Made by a program: the position numbers and the translations under genes. A stretch of DNA of 64,000 nucleotides from positions 434,001-498,000 of the forward strand of contig JACKHG010000002.1 in the NCBI GenBank assembly GCA_020639115.1. Direction: 5' to 3'. Each line of letters opens with the position of its first letter. Position 1 is the stretch's first letter. Below, in pieces: positions 53,061 to 62,006 of this stretch. Source of the stretch: Phycisphaerales bacterium. Lineage in GTDB: Bacteria > Planctomycetota > Phycisphaerae > UBA1845. The notes beneath the pieces are model-generated. The model worked only from the letters and a program-made list of their open reading frames with translations, did not search any database and was not told where the DNA came from.

Positions 53061-53984
53061 TCAGCGCACGTTGGTGATAAACTCAAACCGGCCAGGGATC
53101 GACGCCTGGGCGGCGTCGTCCGTGTCGAGGTAGCCGGGCACGACGGCACCCAGCTCATCCTGGACGAACGGCAGACGCAGGGTGCCCGAAAGCGTAAAGC
53201 CGACGACGCTGCCGCAGAGCAGGTCGGTGGCGGGCACGGGCGCGTCGCGAATGTCGAAGTTGCGCAGGAGGGTGACGTTCAGGTTGGCGTCCACCTCATC
53301 CTGCTGCAGTGGTACGAACTGGGGCTGGACCGTCTGGGAGAGTTCCCGCGTGGTCACCAGATCATTGACCACGATCTGGATTTCCTTCAGGAACGCCGGG
53401 ACGAAGACCTCTACGGAGGTTTCCTGGCTGTCGATGCCGCCGCCGGGCTGGACCCGGCTCACGTCGCAGATGGCGACGACGTTGGTCAGGTCGTTCTGCA
53501 GCAGGTCCCGGGGGATCAGCGGATTCTGCTGCGTGCCGTTCGCGGTCTGCACGGTGTTCTGAACGACGGCCGAACCGTCGATGAACTCCAGCGTGATGGT
53601 GTTGCCGTTGACGTAACGGATGTCCGTGCGGACGCGCACGCGCGGGCGCAGATTGGGATCGGACGTATCGATGCCGATCGAGTCGAAGTAGTCGATCAGG
53701 TTCTGGTCAAACTTGGCGTTGTTGATGAAGATGACCGGAACGTGGCCCGGCGCGTTGTCGATGGTGATCGACGGCACGGCGCCGGTGCTGTCGACGACGG
53801 GCGTCGCCACCAGGTTGATGAACGAGGGGTTGAAGATGCTGGAGCACCCGGTCGCGCCGCAGAGCAGGGCGGAGGCCAGCAGCATCCCGCCAGCCGCTGC
53901 ACGCAAGGACTTGCGGCGGGTCGTCTCGATCGAAGTCGCTTTTTCATGCGCAATCGCTTCCGCGGCCTGAGCGCGGTTCAACAC
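53061..53984 (-). CDS. Lipoprotein paralogue with SSIFNPSF start
   Basis: The signal peptide RRKSLRAAAGGMLLASALLCGATGC gives a lipid-modified Cys followed by SSIFNPSFINLVATPVV. The mature protein (about 265 residues) is beta-rich and includes VPVIFINNAKFDQNLIDYFDSIGIDTSDPNL and FVPLQQDEVDANLNVTLLRNFDIRDAPVPATDLLCGS. It is a longer paralogue of the neighbouring lipoprotein, 59 bp downstream. The start is uncertain: no ATG lies before the signal peptide in this frame, so GTG 53984 is proposed; the frame is open to TTG 54056. Confidence 0.7.
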   Translation of the reverse strand: MLNRAQAAEAIAHEKATSIETTRRKSLRAAAGGMLLASALLCGATGCSSIFNPSFINLVATPVVDSTGAVPSITIDNAPGHVPVIFINNAKFDQNLIDYFDSIGIDTSDPNLRPRVRVRTDIRYVNGNTITLEFIDGSAVVQNTVQTANGTQQNPLIPRDLLQNDLTNVVAICDVSRVQPGGGIDSQETSVEVFVPAFLKEIQIVVNDLVTTRELSQTVQPQFVPLQQDEVDANLNVTLLRNFDIRDAPVPATDLLCGSVVGFTLSGTLRLPFVQDELGAVVPGYLDTDDAAQASIPGRFEFITNVR

Positions 53985-54220
53985 GTCGGTCTGGGCGCTA
54001 ACCCACGACCCGATGGGATGCTCGGGCACCACCCCATCAGCGCGATTATTGCCCAAACAGGTGACCGGTCAAGCGGTCAGCCCTGTGAGAACTGCTCAGG
54101 CGACCCGCGCCGGCGCGGGTTGCACCGCGTGGAGTTGACCACCCAACCCCGAAGGTCGTAGGCTAAAACGGTGCCCCGGCCGGGGGCGACGTGCTCCTTT
54201 CCGGCCATGCGAGGACGGCG

Positions 54221-54634
54221 ATGACCCATCTCCTGCGCTTCGGCGTGTCCATGGACGCGGAGCTGCTGGCGGCGTTCGATCAGCTCATCAGCCGGAAAGG
54301 CTATGCGAACCGGTCGGAGGCGCTGCGCGACCTCGTCCGCGACGCGATCGTCGAGACGCAGTGGGCGAACGCGGACGAGCCGACGGTCGCGGCTCTGTGC
54401 ATGGTGTACGACCACCACCAGGCGGAGTTGTCAGCCAAGCTGACTGCGTTACAGCATGACTTTACGGAACATATCATCAGCACCCTGCACGTACACCTGG
54501 ACCACCGGCACTGCCTGGAGGTGGTCGTGCTGCGCGGGCCGGCGGGCGAGCTCAAGCAGTTTTCCGACCGGATGCTGGCGACGCGCGGCGTGAAGCACGG
54601 CCAGTTGGTGATGACGGGCACCGGGCAGCGTTGA
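54221..54634 (+). CDS. nikR: Nickel-responsive regulator NikR
   Basis: The 137-residue protein has a ribbon-helix-helix DNA-binding domain (LLRFGVSMDAELLAAFDQLISRKGYANRSEALRDLVRDAI, 4-43) and the C-terminal ACT-like nickel domain. The four nickel ligands of NikR are in HVHLDHRHCLEVVVLRG: three His and one Cys at the expected spacing. In its nickel-bound form NikR represses nickel uptake genes. No nickel transporter, urease or hydrogenase gene is in the window, so its target is elsewhere. GAGGA lies 6 nt before ATG 54221, which decides against the in-frame ATG at 54191. Confidence 0.93.
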   Translation: MTHLLRFGVSMDAELLAAFDQLISRKGYANRSEALRDLVRDAIVETQWANADEPTVAALCMVYDHHQAELSAKLTALQHDFTEHIISTLHVHLDHRHCLEVVVLRGPAGELKQFSDRMLATRGVKHGQLVMTGTGQR

Positions 54635-54706
54635 GCCGGCGGGAAAGACGACAGAGCCCGGGGGCGGCCGTTTACCAGGACGGCGCCGTTGGCGCGTTGG
54701 TGCACC

Positions 54707-54734
54707 TTGACGCTGGAGCGCGGGGCGGTACATT
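54707..54734 (+). promoter_or_regulatory. Promoter of tRNA-Leu
   Basis: TTGACG (54707-54712), 16 bp, TACATT (54729-54734). Confidence 0.7.
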
Positions 54735-54754
54735 CTTCGGGCTCGGCACACGCA

Positions 54755-54838
54755 GCGGATGTGGCGGAATTGGCAGACGCGCTGGCTTCAGGTGCCAGTT
54801 GGGGCAACCCAGTGGAGGTTCGAATCCTCTCATCCGCA
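54755..54838 (+). tRNA. tRNA-Leu (anticodon CAG)
   Basis: An 84-nt class II tRNA: acceptor GCGGATG/CATCCGC, anticodon arm CTGGC-TTCAGGT-GCCAG with anticodon CAG, variable arm TTGGGGCAACCCA and T arm GAGG-TTCGAAT-CCTC. CCA is not encoded. Confidence 0.93.
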
Positions 54839-54851
54839 AGTCACGCACACG

Positions 54852-54886
54852 AAGGCAGTTAGGGCGACCCTGACTGCCTTTCTGTC
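54852..54886 (+). terminator. Terminator of tRNA-Leu
   Basis: A 13-bp stem (54852-54864 with 54868-54880, one G-T pair) with a 3-nt loop, followed by TTCTGTCT. Confidence 0.75.
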
Positions 54887-54934
54887 TAGGCATATCGTTC
54901 CGAAAAAAGGCAGGGTGTGAACAAAGTGCTGGAG

Positions 54935-55018
54935 CGTTCGCAATCCATCTGTAGCGGATCGGTCCCTGTTTATTACGCGGACTCAGGGGGTCATGACGCT
55001 ACACATGGATTGCGAACG
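54935..55018. repeat. 84-bp element with 22-bp inverted ends
   Basis: The two 22-bp arms (54935-54956 and 54997-55018) are complementary at 21 positions and enclose 40 bp. The element ends 2 bp from the kinase stop codon. It could be the kinase terminator or a miniature mobile element. Confidence 0.7.
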
Positions 55019-55020
55019 GG

Positions 55021-58000
55021 CTAACCTGCGTCGGTGCGCTTTGTCCAGGCGGTAGCTTTGTCGGGTTTGCCCCAACGGTGATACATCGCGGCGACCTGCT
55101 TGGCGCAATCGCGCAGAATGCATTTCCGGCGCTGGATGAGGATGCGCTGCTTGTTGGACTCGAGCTCCTCAAAGCCCTCCAGCATGATGGGCTCAGCTTC
55201 GTCGAACCGACCGACGCCGGCTAACGCTGCACCGTGCAGCACATGCATGCGTCCCGCGGTACTTCCCGTGGCATCTCCGGCCATACGCACCGCTTCTTCA
55301 AGCGATTCCAGCGCATGCTCGAACTCATTCAATCCGATCAGAATGCTTCCTTGCTCGATCAGCGTTTCACAGACCACCGCCTCGTCATTGACCTTATGGG
55401 CATAAGCCAGGAACTCGCGGCACAACGGTTCCGCCTCGGCGTATCGACCGGTGTCATGCAGCGCGTACATCAGATCGCGAACGATGATGATTGTTCGGCG
55501 GCTCTGATCGCCAAGCACCCGACGAGCGCGCGCCAGTTCGTCCGAGAGCAGTACGATTCCTTCATCGTAACGCCCCTGGGCGAAGAGGGTTCCCGCAATC
55601 GACGTCGCGAACTTCATGGAGTCACGATTGTCCGCGCCGTGCTTGGCGACATTCAGCTCGTACGCCTCGCGTATCGTCTCTTCCGCGTCCTTGAAACGCG
55701 AGAGTCGATTCAGGCACAACCCGATCTCGCTGAGGATCGTCAGCGCCGTGCCATCATCCTTGCCCAGCGCCTTTTGTGCGACGGGCAGGCATTCACGCAG
55801 CAGTGGAAGCGCCTTGTCGAACTCACGTTTACGGAAATGAATGTGCGCGAGGCTGCGCTGCACCTGCATCGCCTTCCACGATCGGGGGCCGTGGGCCGCC
55901 ACTTGGATTTCCTTCACCTGCTCGAGCAATTCGGCGGCCTCGTCGAACTTCCCCAGGCTGCTCAGCTTGGTCGCCAAGCGATGACGCCGCCTGATCGTCG
56001 CGACGTGATCGCTCCCAAGTACCTGTTCGCTCTTATCCAGCGCTTCACGCAGCATCCCGACCGCCTCATCCGTGCGCCCGATATTGGAATACACCTGACC
56101 GACTTCCTCGAGCGCCGTCAGCGTTCGTGGGTGATCGGGTCCATCCAGGCGCCGGCGAGCCGCGATGATCTCTTCGCCCAGAGTTCCAACGTCGTCATCG
56201 TTGCCGCGTTCAAGTTCAACCCACAGCAGAACCAGCTTCAGATTCAACGATGTCGAATCTTCCTCGCCGTAGCGCGCCGCGTGGAGTGTCAACGCCTCTT
56301 CCAGCAAGCGCCCCGCCTCGTCATGTTCACCGGTTTCATCGAGACAGGATGCCAGATAAGCCGCCGCGCGCAGCGTGCGTTGTTCGTCCGCGCCAAAGTA
56401 TTTGCGGCAATGTTCGAGATACTCTTGGAGGATGGGTACGGCGTCCGCATCGCGGCCGAGATCCTCGTAAGCCTCCGCTCTTTCAATCATGATGTCCGCG
56501 ATGATCAACGGATCGGACGTATTGGCCTCTGCGAGCGCGGCCTCGGCTTGTTGGAGCACCGCCAATGCGCGTTCGCTGCGGGTCAATTCGTTGTAAGCCT
56601 TGCCCACCGTAGTGAGCAAGCCAGCGCGAATCTCAGGCTGATCCGCGAACCGCTCGGCAATGGACTCTTCAGCGCGATCGAATAACGCAAGATCAAGTGC
56701 GTCGATGGCAAGATCCGTCGAGTTCGCGCGGGTCGTCAAGACCTCAAGCTCGGTCAGCGCGTTCGCGATCTCCTCTTCCGGACGCTCGGCATCTTTGAAA
56801 CCGAGTCGGACACGGTCGCGAAGCTTGGCCATGAGACCGTCCCCAAGCTCCTGAACGTCGATCTCACTGATGAGTTCACCGTACCAGGCCTGCACCGCCT
56901 GCAGTTCGTCGCGCTGGGTTTCCACTATGGCGCGTTGATGGTCGGCTTCATCGCGCGCGGTGATCGCCTCGTCGCGTTGTGATTGGGCTTCGACCAGGAA
57001 GTAGCTTGTACTGATGAGCCCCGCCACGAGCACGAGCAACGCCAACGCGAACCCCGCGACCAAGCCTCCATTCCGTCGCGCGAATTTGCGGAGGTTATAG
57101 ATCGCGCTCGCCGGGCGCGCGGTGATCGGTTCATCGTGCAGGAATCGACGCAGATCAGCCGCCAATTCCGCGGCGGAGGCATAGCGCCGCTCCGGATCCT
57201 TCTCGAGCGCCTTGGCGACGATAGTCTCGATATCGCCACGCAGCGAACGGTCGATGGAACCCAAGAAAACAGGCTCTTCATCGCGAATGATCCGCGCCGC
57301 TTCCGCAACGCTCTTGCCGGTGAGATCCAGTGGAAAACGATCGGTCAAGAGCTGGAACAGGATCACGCCGAGCGCATAAACATCGCAACGCGTATCAATA
57401 CGCGCAACGTCACCAGCCACTTGCTCCGGGCTCATGTACGCGAGTGTTCCGACGATCTGCCCGGGATCGGTCTGCAGGGTGACGGCGTGCGCGTCGGATT
57501 CGATCAGGCGCGCGACCCCAAAATCGAGGATTTTGGGATATCCGTAGACATCGACCGCGATACTTCCCGTTGACGTGCCTCCCGCGGCATCGCCTCGTGT
57601 GTCTTGTTCGGTGATCAGGATATTCGCCGGCTTGAGATCGCGGTGGATTACACCCTTTTGATGCGCGTGTTGCACGGCATCGCAAACCCGCGCGATAAGT
57701 TCCAAACGCGCGCGAATCTCCAACGTATGGTTCTTGGCAAACGTCGTGATGCGCTCACCGTCGATCAACTCCATCGCGAGGAATGGTTGGCGACGACCGT
57801 CCACGTCAGCCGTTCCGGATTCGTAGATATACGCGATCCCCGGATGCTGCAATTGCCCTAGCGCAAACGCCTCGCGTTCGAAGCGCTTGATAAGACTGGG
57901 TGTCATGGTGTTCGCGTGAATCAGCTTGAGCGCGACGCGTCGCTTGGGCGAATCCTGCTCGGCCTCGAAAACCACGCCCATGCCACCACGGCCTATCTCG

Positions 58001-58278
58001 CGCAGGATCCTGTAACGATCAATGCGCTCGGGGGTTGGAACGTCGAATGCATTCGAGGACAGATGCTCAGCGATGATCTTTGCGCCTACGCCATGCTTGG
58101 ATTCAGCAAGCAGCGCGTGCTCGTCGTCTTCCGTGGCGAGCATCTGCTCGACGCGTTTGCGCAATCTCACGTCGCCCTGGCAATGCGCGTCCAGGGCGGC
58201 GGGTCGCTGCTCCGGCAGCAGGTCGCACACCTCGGCGAATACCGCCAGCGCCTTGCGAATGTCGTTCGAGTCGTTCAT
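55021..58278 (-). CDS. Ser/Thr protein kinase with TPR repeats
   Basis: The 1085-residue membrane kinase has a Hanks-type catalytic domain (about 88-400): GRGGMGVV at 96-103, the ATP-binding Lys118, HRDLKPAN at 212-219 and DFG at 252-254, followed by GTLAYMSPEQ. One membrane helix lies near 435-460 (GLVAGFALALLVLVAGLIS), then a coiled coil with QRDEAITARDEADHQ, and tandem tetratricopeptide repeats up to about 1060. The kinase domain would be cytoplasmic and the TPR part outside. This architecture paired with a sigma factor is very common in planctomycetes. ATG 58278 lies 9 bp after the sigma factor stop, so the two genes form an operon. Confidence 0.93.
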   Translation of the reverse strand: MNDSNDIRKALAVFAEVCDLLPEQRPAALDAHCQGDVRLRKRVEQMLATEDDEHALLAESKHGVGAKIIAEHLSSNAFDVPTPERIDRYRILREIGRGGMGVVFEAEQDSPKRRVALKLIHANTMTPSLIKRFEREAFALGQLQHPGIAYIYESGTADVDGRRQPFLAMELIDGERITTFAKNHTLEIRARLELIARVCDAVQHAHQKGVIHRDLKPANILITEQDTRGDAAGGTSTGSIAVDVYGYPKILDFGVARLIESDAHAVTLQTDPGQIVGTLAYMSPEQVAGDVARIDTRCDVYALGVILFQLLTDRFPLDLTGKSVAEAARIIRDEEPVFLGSIDRSLRGDIETIVAKALEKDPERRYASAAELAADLRRFLHDEPITARPASAIYNLRKFARRNGGLVAGFALALLVLVAGLISTSYFLVEAQSQRDEAITARDEADHQRAIVETQRDELQAVQAWYGELISEIDVQELGDGLMAKLRDRVRLGFKDAERPEEEIANALTELEVLTTRANSTDLAIDALDLALFDRAEESIAERFADQPEIRAGLLTTVGKAYNELTRSERALAVLQQAEAALAEANTSDPLIIADIMIERAEAYEDLGRDADAVPILQEYLEHCRKYFGADEQRTLRAAAYLASCLDETGEHDEAGRLLEEALTLHAARYGEEDSTSLNLKLVLLWVELERGNDDDVGTLGEEIIAARRRLDGPDHPRTLTALEEVGQVYSNIGRTDEAVGMLREALDKSEQVLGSDHVATIRRRHRLATKLSSLGKFDEAAELLEQVKEIQVAAHGPRSWKAMQVQRSLAHIHFRKREFDKALPLLRECLPVAQKALGKDDGTALTILSEIGLCLNRLSRFKDAEETIREAYELNVAKHGADNRDSMKFATSIAGTLFAQGRYDEGIVLLSDELARARRVLGDQSRRTIIIVRDLMYALHDTGRYAEAEPLCREFLAYAHKVNDEAVVCETLIEQGSILIGLNEFEHALESLEEAVRMAGDATGSTAGRMHVLHGAALAGVGRFDEAEPIMLEGFEELESNKQRILIQRRKCILRDCAKQVAAMYHRWGKPDKATAWTKRTDAG

Positions 58279-58286
58279 CGGGGCCT

Positions 58287-58880
58287 TCACGCGTGGGACA
58301 GTTCGGAATTGAGCCACGCCCGCGCCTGTCGCCACAGGCGCTTGACCGTGCGCGACGAAGTGCCCTGCAGTTCGGCGATCTCCTCGGTCGTGAGCCCGCC
58401 GAAGAACCACAGATCGACGATACGCGCCATGCGCGGGTCGGCCTCCTCCAGCCGGGTGAGCGCGTCATTCAGCTCTACGGCATCGAGCACTTGTTGACCG
58501 GACGGGGTGACCACTTGATCCAGATCCACGCGGGCGCCGCCAGAGTCGCGCTTGGCGGCTGACTTGGCGCGGGCATGATCCCTGAGAATCTGCCGCATCG
58601 CCGTCGCCGCGACGGCCATAAAATGTGCGCGATTCTTGAAGCCCTCCCCCGGCGCGCGAACCAGCCGCAGGTACGCCTCGTGCACCAGCGCCGTCGGTTG
58701 CAACGTGTGATCGCTGCGCTGCCCACGAAACTGCCCGCCGGCGACGGCGCGCAGGTCCGCGTAGACGATGGGCAACAACTCGTCCGCGACGGCAGAATCA
58801 CCCGCCGCTACGCGCTCGAGCAGCATCGTCACATCCGGTCCACGTCCCGTCTGTCCCTTGTTGTCGGCCCGCTCCGGCAT
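58287..58880 (-). CDS. ECF-like RNA polymerase sigma factor (Sig-70, X6 type)
   Basis: The 197-residue protein has the region 2 of ECF sigma factors in an unusual form (LLPIVYADLRAVAGGQFRGQRSDHTLQPTALVHEAYLRLV) and region 4 with LTTEEIAELQGTSSRTVKRLWRQARAWL. The HTLQPTALVHEAYLRL block is the signature of the planctomycete-rich TIGR02999 group. In this group the sigma factor is typically encoded next to a Ser/Thr kinase, as here, and phosphorylation by the kinase is thought to control it. The start ATG 58880 is 7 nt after an extended -10 (TGCTATACT), suggesting a leaderless mRNA. Confidence 0.9.
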   Translation of the reverse strand: MPERADNKGQTGRGPDVTMLLERVAAGDSAVADELLPIVYADLRAVAGGQFRGQRSDHTLQPTALVHEAYLRLVRAPGEGFKNRAHFMAVAATAMRQILRDHARAKSAAKRDSGGARVDLDQVVTPSGQQVLDAVELNDALTRLEEADPRMARIVDLWFFGGLTTEEIAELQGTSSRTVKRLWRQARAWLNSELSHA

Positions 58881-58887
58881 CGCCCGC

Positions 58888-58893
58888 AGTATA
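58888..58893 (-). promoter_or_regulatory. Extended -10 promoter of the sigma factor-kinase operon
   Basis: TG-C-TATACT on the minus strand, 7 nt before the ATG. The -35 region is poor, as usual for extended -10 promoters. Confidence 0.55.
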
Positions 58894-59062
58894 GCAGAAA
58901 CCCGGTTTGCGAACCGGCAGGGCCGAATACCGCGATTTTCGGGCCCCCTTGTCCCCCTGAGCGGTGCTTTGACGTGTACGGGTTGGCGGTTGGTGCGCTG
59001 AAGCCTGGGCCAGCAGAGGCACCATCGAGCATTGGAAAGCCGCAGGACAAAGGAGAATGAAC

Positions 59063-61729
59063 ATGGCAATAGGAAGAGGCGTTGGCGTGAAGTGGCGTAG
59101 TTTGGCGTTTGTGGGCAATCGCGTGCTGCGCAGGCCTTGCGGGCTTGGACGGGCTCGTGCGGTCTTATCGGTCGCCTTGGTCGTGGCGGCGACCGGGCGA
59201 TCGGCGCTGGCGGGGGGGACGTTTATCAACACCGTCCAGGACGGCGCGTGGAACGACGCGAGCACCTGGGACCTGCGCGTGCCGGACGCCTTCCTGGCTG
59301 ATCAGGCGCGGATCGCGCACTTCGTGACGGCGAACGGCGCCGGTCAAAATTCCAACGTGCTGAGCGTCGGGTGGTCAGCCGGTGATGGAGTGCTCGCCAT
59401 GACCTCGGGCGATTTGACCATCGACAATCACTTGAGTGTCGGGACCGGCGGTCATTCGGGCCACGTCGACGTCAGTGGCGGAACGATGCAAATGGACGAG
59501 TTGGTGCTCGGATTCGGCGGTCCGGGTTGGATGACCGTTTCGGGGGGATTGCTCAGTGTATCTCGTGACATCAAGATTGGAGAATCGGCAACCTCGGGAT
59601 GCCTGACAATCGTCGGCAACGGCGCGACGATTGCGCTGTCGGGCAGCGTCTGGAGTTCTTCCAATTTGCGCATCGGCGCGAACGGGACGCTGATGATCGT
59701 ACCGACGGCAGATGGCGCAGCCGGCCTCACCGCGATCGACTGCAACCAGGAGGTGGTCTTGCTGGATGCCGCCAGCACGCTCGAATTGGATCTATCATCC
59801 TATTCGCCGTCGGTGAACGACAGTTGGACGGTCATAACCGATGCGGAAATGATCAGCGGGTCGTTCGGTTCGCTGGTTGCGCCCGCGGGCTTCGGCCTGC
59901 AGCAGGACATCACGACTTCTGGAGAGGTGATCATACGCGTGATGCAAACGCCGTGCGACGCACAGGGCGGCGACAGCGACCACGACGGCGTGTGCGACAC
60001 GGTCGATGCGTGCTCGGGTTTCGATGACCGTCTCGACGCTGACGCCGACGGTGTACCGGACGACTGCGAGGCCGATTGCGATACTAATGGGGTCCCGGAT
60101 GTTCTCGAAATCGCGGCGGGTTCGACCGCGGACTGCAACACCAACGGGGTGCCCGATGCGTGCGATATCGCGGTGACGCGCGTGGCCGACGTCTCCTCCG
60201 CAGCTCCGCTCAACAGCTTTGCCGCCGATGACTTCGGTGCAGATTCTGATTCCCAATTGACGACGGACGGCGCGGGCAACTGGATCGCGGTCTGGACCAC
60301 TGTTGATGATCTCGGCGGTACGATCGGAACCGAGGGGGACATTCTCTATTCACGAAGCACGGATCATGGTGCGACCTGGACCGCCGCGGCACCACTGAAT
60401 ACGGATGCGGATACTGACGCAACAAGCGAACTCAACCCCCAACTGACGACGGACGGTATCGGCAACTGGATCGCTGTCTGGTCCTCCGGTGAACCATTTC
60501 GGGGAGCCGGTGGATTCGACCGAGACATATTCTACTCGCGCAGCACAGACAATGGCGCGAGCTGGACGGCGCCCGCGGCACTGAGTTCCAACGCGGCTAC
60601 CGACACCGGATTCGATAGCGAACCTCAACTCACGACGGACGGCGCGGGCAACTGGATTGCGGTCTGGAGATCTAACGACGACCTCGGCGGTGCGATCGGA
60701 ACCGATGGAGACATTCTCTGCGCACGAAGCACCGACAACGGCGCGACCTGGACCACCGTTGCGCCGCTGAATACCAACGCGGCGACCGACAGCGGGGGTG
60801 AAGCTTTCCCGCAGTTGACGACGGATAGCGCGGGAAACTGGATCGCGAGCTGGTATTCCTTTGACAATCTTGGAGAGACGATCGGAAACGATGCTGACAT
60901 CGTCTTCTCACGAAGCACGGACAATGGCGCGACCTGGACGGCTCCAGCCCCGCTAAACAGCAATGCAACGACCGACTCCGGAGGAGACTATTGGCAGGAG
61001 CTGACCACGGATGGCGCGGGCAACTGGATCGCGGTTTGGTCTTCCCTAAACAATCTCGGGGGGACGATCGGGGACGACTGGGACATCCTCTTTGCGCGCA
61101 GCACCGACAACGGGGCAACCTGGACGGCTCCCGCCCCACTGAACTCGTTCGCGGCGACTGACGGCGAGGATGATCTTAGAGCCCGGCTTACGACGGACCC
61201 CGAAGGGAATTGGGTTGCCGTCTGGAACAGCGAACACAGTCTCCTGGGAACAATCGGGACCGATGGGGACATTCTCTATTCGCAAAGCGCCGACAACGGC
61301 GTAACCTGGACTGCGGCCGCCCCGCTCAATTCCAACGCGACGATCGACTCCGGCTACGACCAAAAGCCCCAGTTGACGACAGACGGCGCGGGCCATTGGA
61401 TCCTGGTTTGGGAATCCTACGGCGATTTCGGGGGAACGATCGGAGCGGATACCGACATTCTGTTTTCGCGATTCACGCTCTCGACCACCAGCCTCGACAT
61501 CAATCTCAACGGCGTCCCGGACGAGTGTGAGCCGGTCTGCAATTCCGACGGCGACTTCGACGGGGACGGCGACGTGGACCTGACCGACTACCTGGGGTTT
61601 GCCGCATGCTTCGGCGGCCCGGCGGAGTCGGCTGCGGACCATTGTGCCTGCTTCGATCTGGACGTCGACGGCGACGTGGACCTGCACGACGTCGCCCGAT
61701 TCCAGGAGGGCTTCTCCGGCCCGAACTAG
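59063..61729 (+). CDS. Secreted BNR/Asp-box repeat protein with dockerin-like tail
   Basis: The 888-residue protein has a long N-terminal signal region (hydrophobic AVLSVALVVAATGRSALA), a beta-helix-like region with G-x-G-rich strands (about 50-290), calcium-loop repeats (GDSDHDGVCDTVDAC, DADADGVPDDCEAD) and then six repeats of about 64 residues. Each repeat ends in an Asp-box (S-T-D-x-G-A-T-W), as in sialidases and related propellers. The C-terminus carries GDFDGDGDVDLTDYLGF and DLDVDGDVDLHDVARF, a dockerin-like calcium module. No sialidase catalytic residues are recognised. AGGAG (59051-59055) is 7 nt before ATG 59063, which is preferred to ATG 59057. A terminator follows. Confidence 0.85.
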   Translation: MAIGRGVGVKWRSLAFVGNRVLRRPCGLGRARAVLSVALVVAATGRSALAGGTFINTVQDGAWNDASTWDLRVPDAFLADQARIAHFVTANGAGQNSNVLSVGWSAGDGVLAMTSGDLTIDNHLSVGTGGHSGHVDVSGGTMQMDELVLGFGGPGWMTVSGGLLSVSRDIKIGESATSGCLTIVGNGATIALSGSVWSSSNLRIGANGTLMIVPTADGAAGLTAIDCNQEVVLLDAASTLELDLSSYSPSVNDSWTVITDAEMISGSFGSLVAPAGFGLQQDITTSGEVIIRVMQTPCDAQGGDSDHDGVCDTVDACSGFDDRLDADADGVPDDCEADCDTNGVPDVLEIAAGSTADCNTNGVPDACDIAVTRVADVSSAAPLNSFAADDFGADSDSQLTTDGAGNWIAVWTTVDDLGGTIGTEGDILYSRSTDHGATWTAAAPLNTDADTDATSELNPQLTTDGIGNWIAVWSSGEPFRGAGGFDRDIFYSRSTDNGASWTAPAALSSNAATDTGFDSEPQLTTDGAGNWIAVWRSNDDLGGAIGTDGDILCARSTDNGATWTTVAPLNTNAATDSGGEAFPQLTTDSAGNWIASWYSFDNLGETIGNDADIVFSRSTDNGATWTAPAPLNSNATTDSGGDYWQELTTDGAGNWIAVWSSLNNLGGTIGDDWDILFARSTDNGATWTAPAPLNSFAATDGEDDLRARLTTDPEGNWVAVWNSEHSLLGTIGTDGDILYSQSADNGVTWTAAAPLNSNATIDSGYDQKPQLTTDGAGHWILVWESYGDFGGTIGADTDILFSRFTLSTTSLDINLNGVPDECEPVCNSDGDFDGDGDVDLTDYLGFAACFGGPAESAADHCACFDLDVDGDVDLHDVARFQEGFSGPN
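60200..61480 (+). repeat. Coding tandem repeat of about 190 bp
   Basis: Six similar units encode the Asp-box repeats. Identity is visible at DNA level, for example ACGGACGGCGCGGGCAACTG recurring with few changes. Confidence 0.8.
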
Positions 61730-61768
61730 CCGGACATTCTCGGCGAGTTCCGGTCGTTCTCCTTGATC

Positions 61769-61801
61769 GAGCCGTCGCGCAGCCGCGCGGCGGCTCGTTT
61801 T
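61769..61801 (+). terminator. Rho-independent terminator
   Basis: GAGCCGTCGCGC (61769-61780) and GCGCGGCGGCTC (61785-61796) with a 4-nt loop, followed by GTTTT. Confidence 0.8.
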
Positions 61802-62006
61802 GCTTACCTAACCCGAATGCCCTCTCCGTTGCCCTCACGCAACCTCGAAATCCGCGTTCTCGGGGCCAAGAACGGGAATTTCGACGATCTCAGAAAGATC
61901 CTTGTCCCCGTTCGCTACCGGTTTTCGTGTCTGGGGTAAGGACCGAATCATGCACCGCAAAAAGGCACGGTGGACCTAGATAACTGCCAACACGGAGAGT
62001 CGAAAG

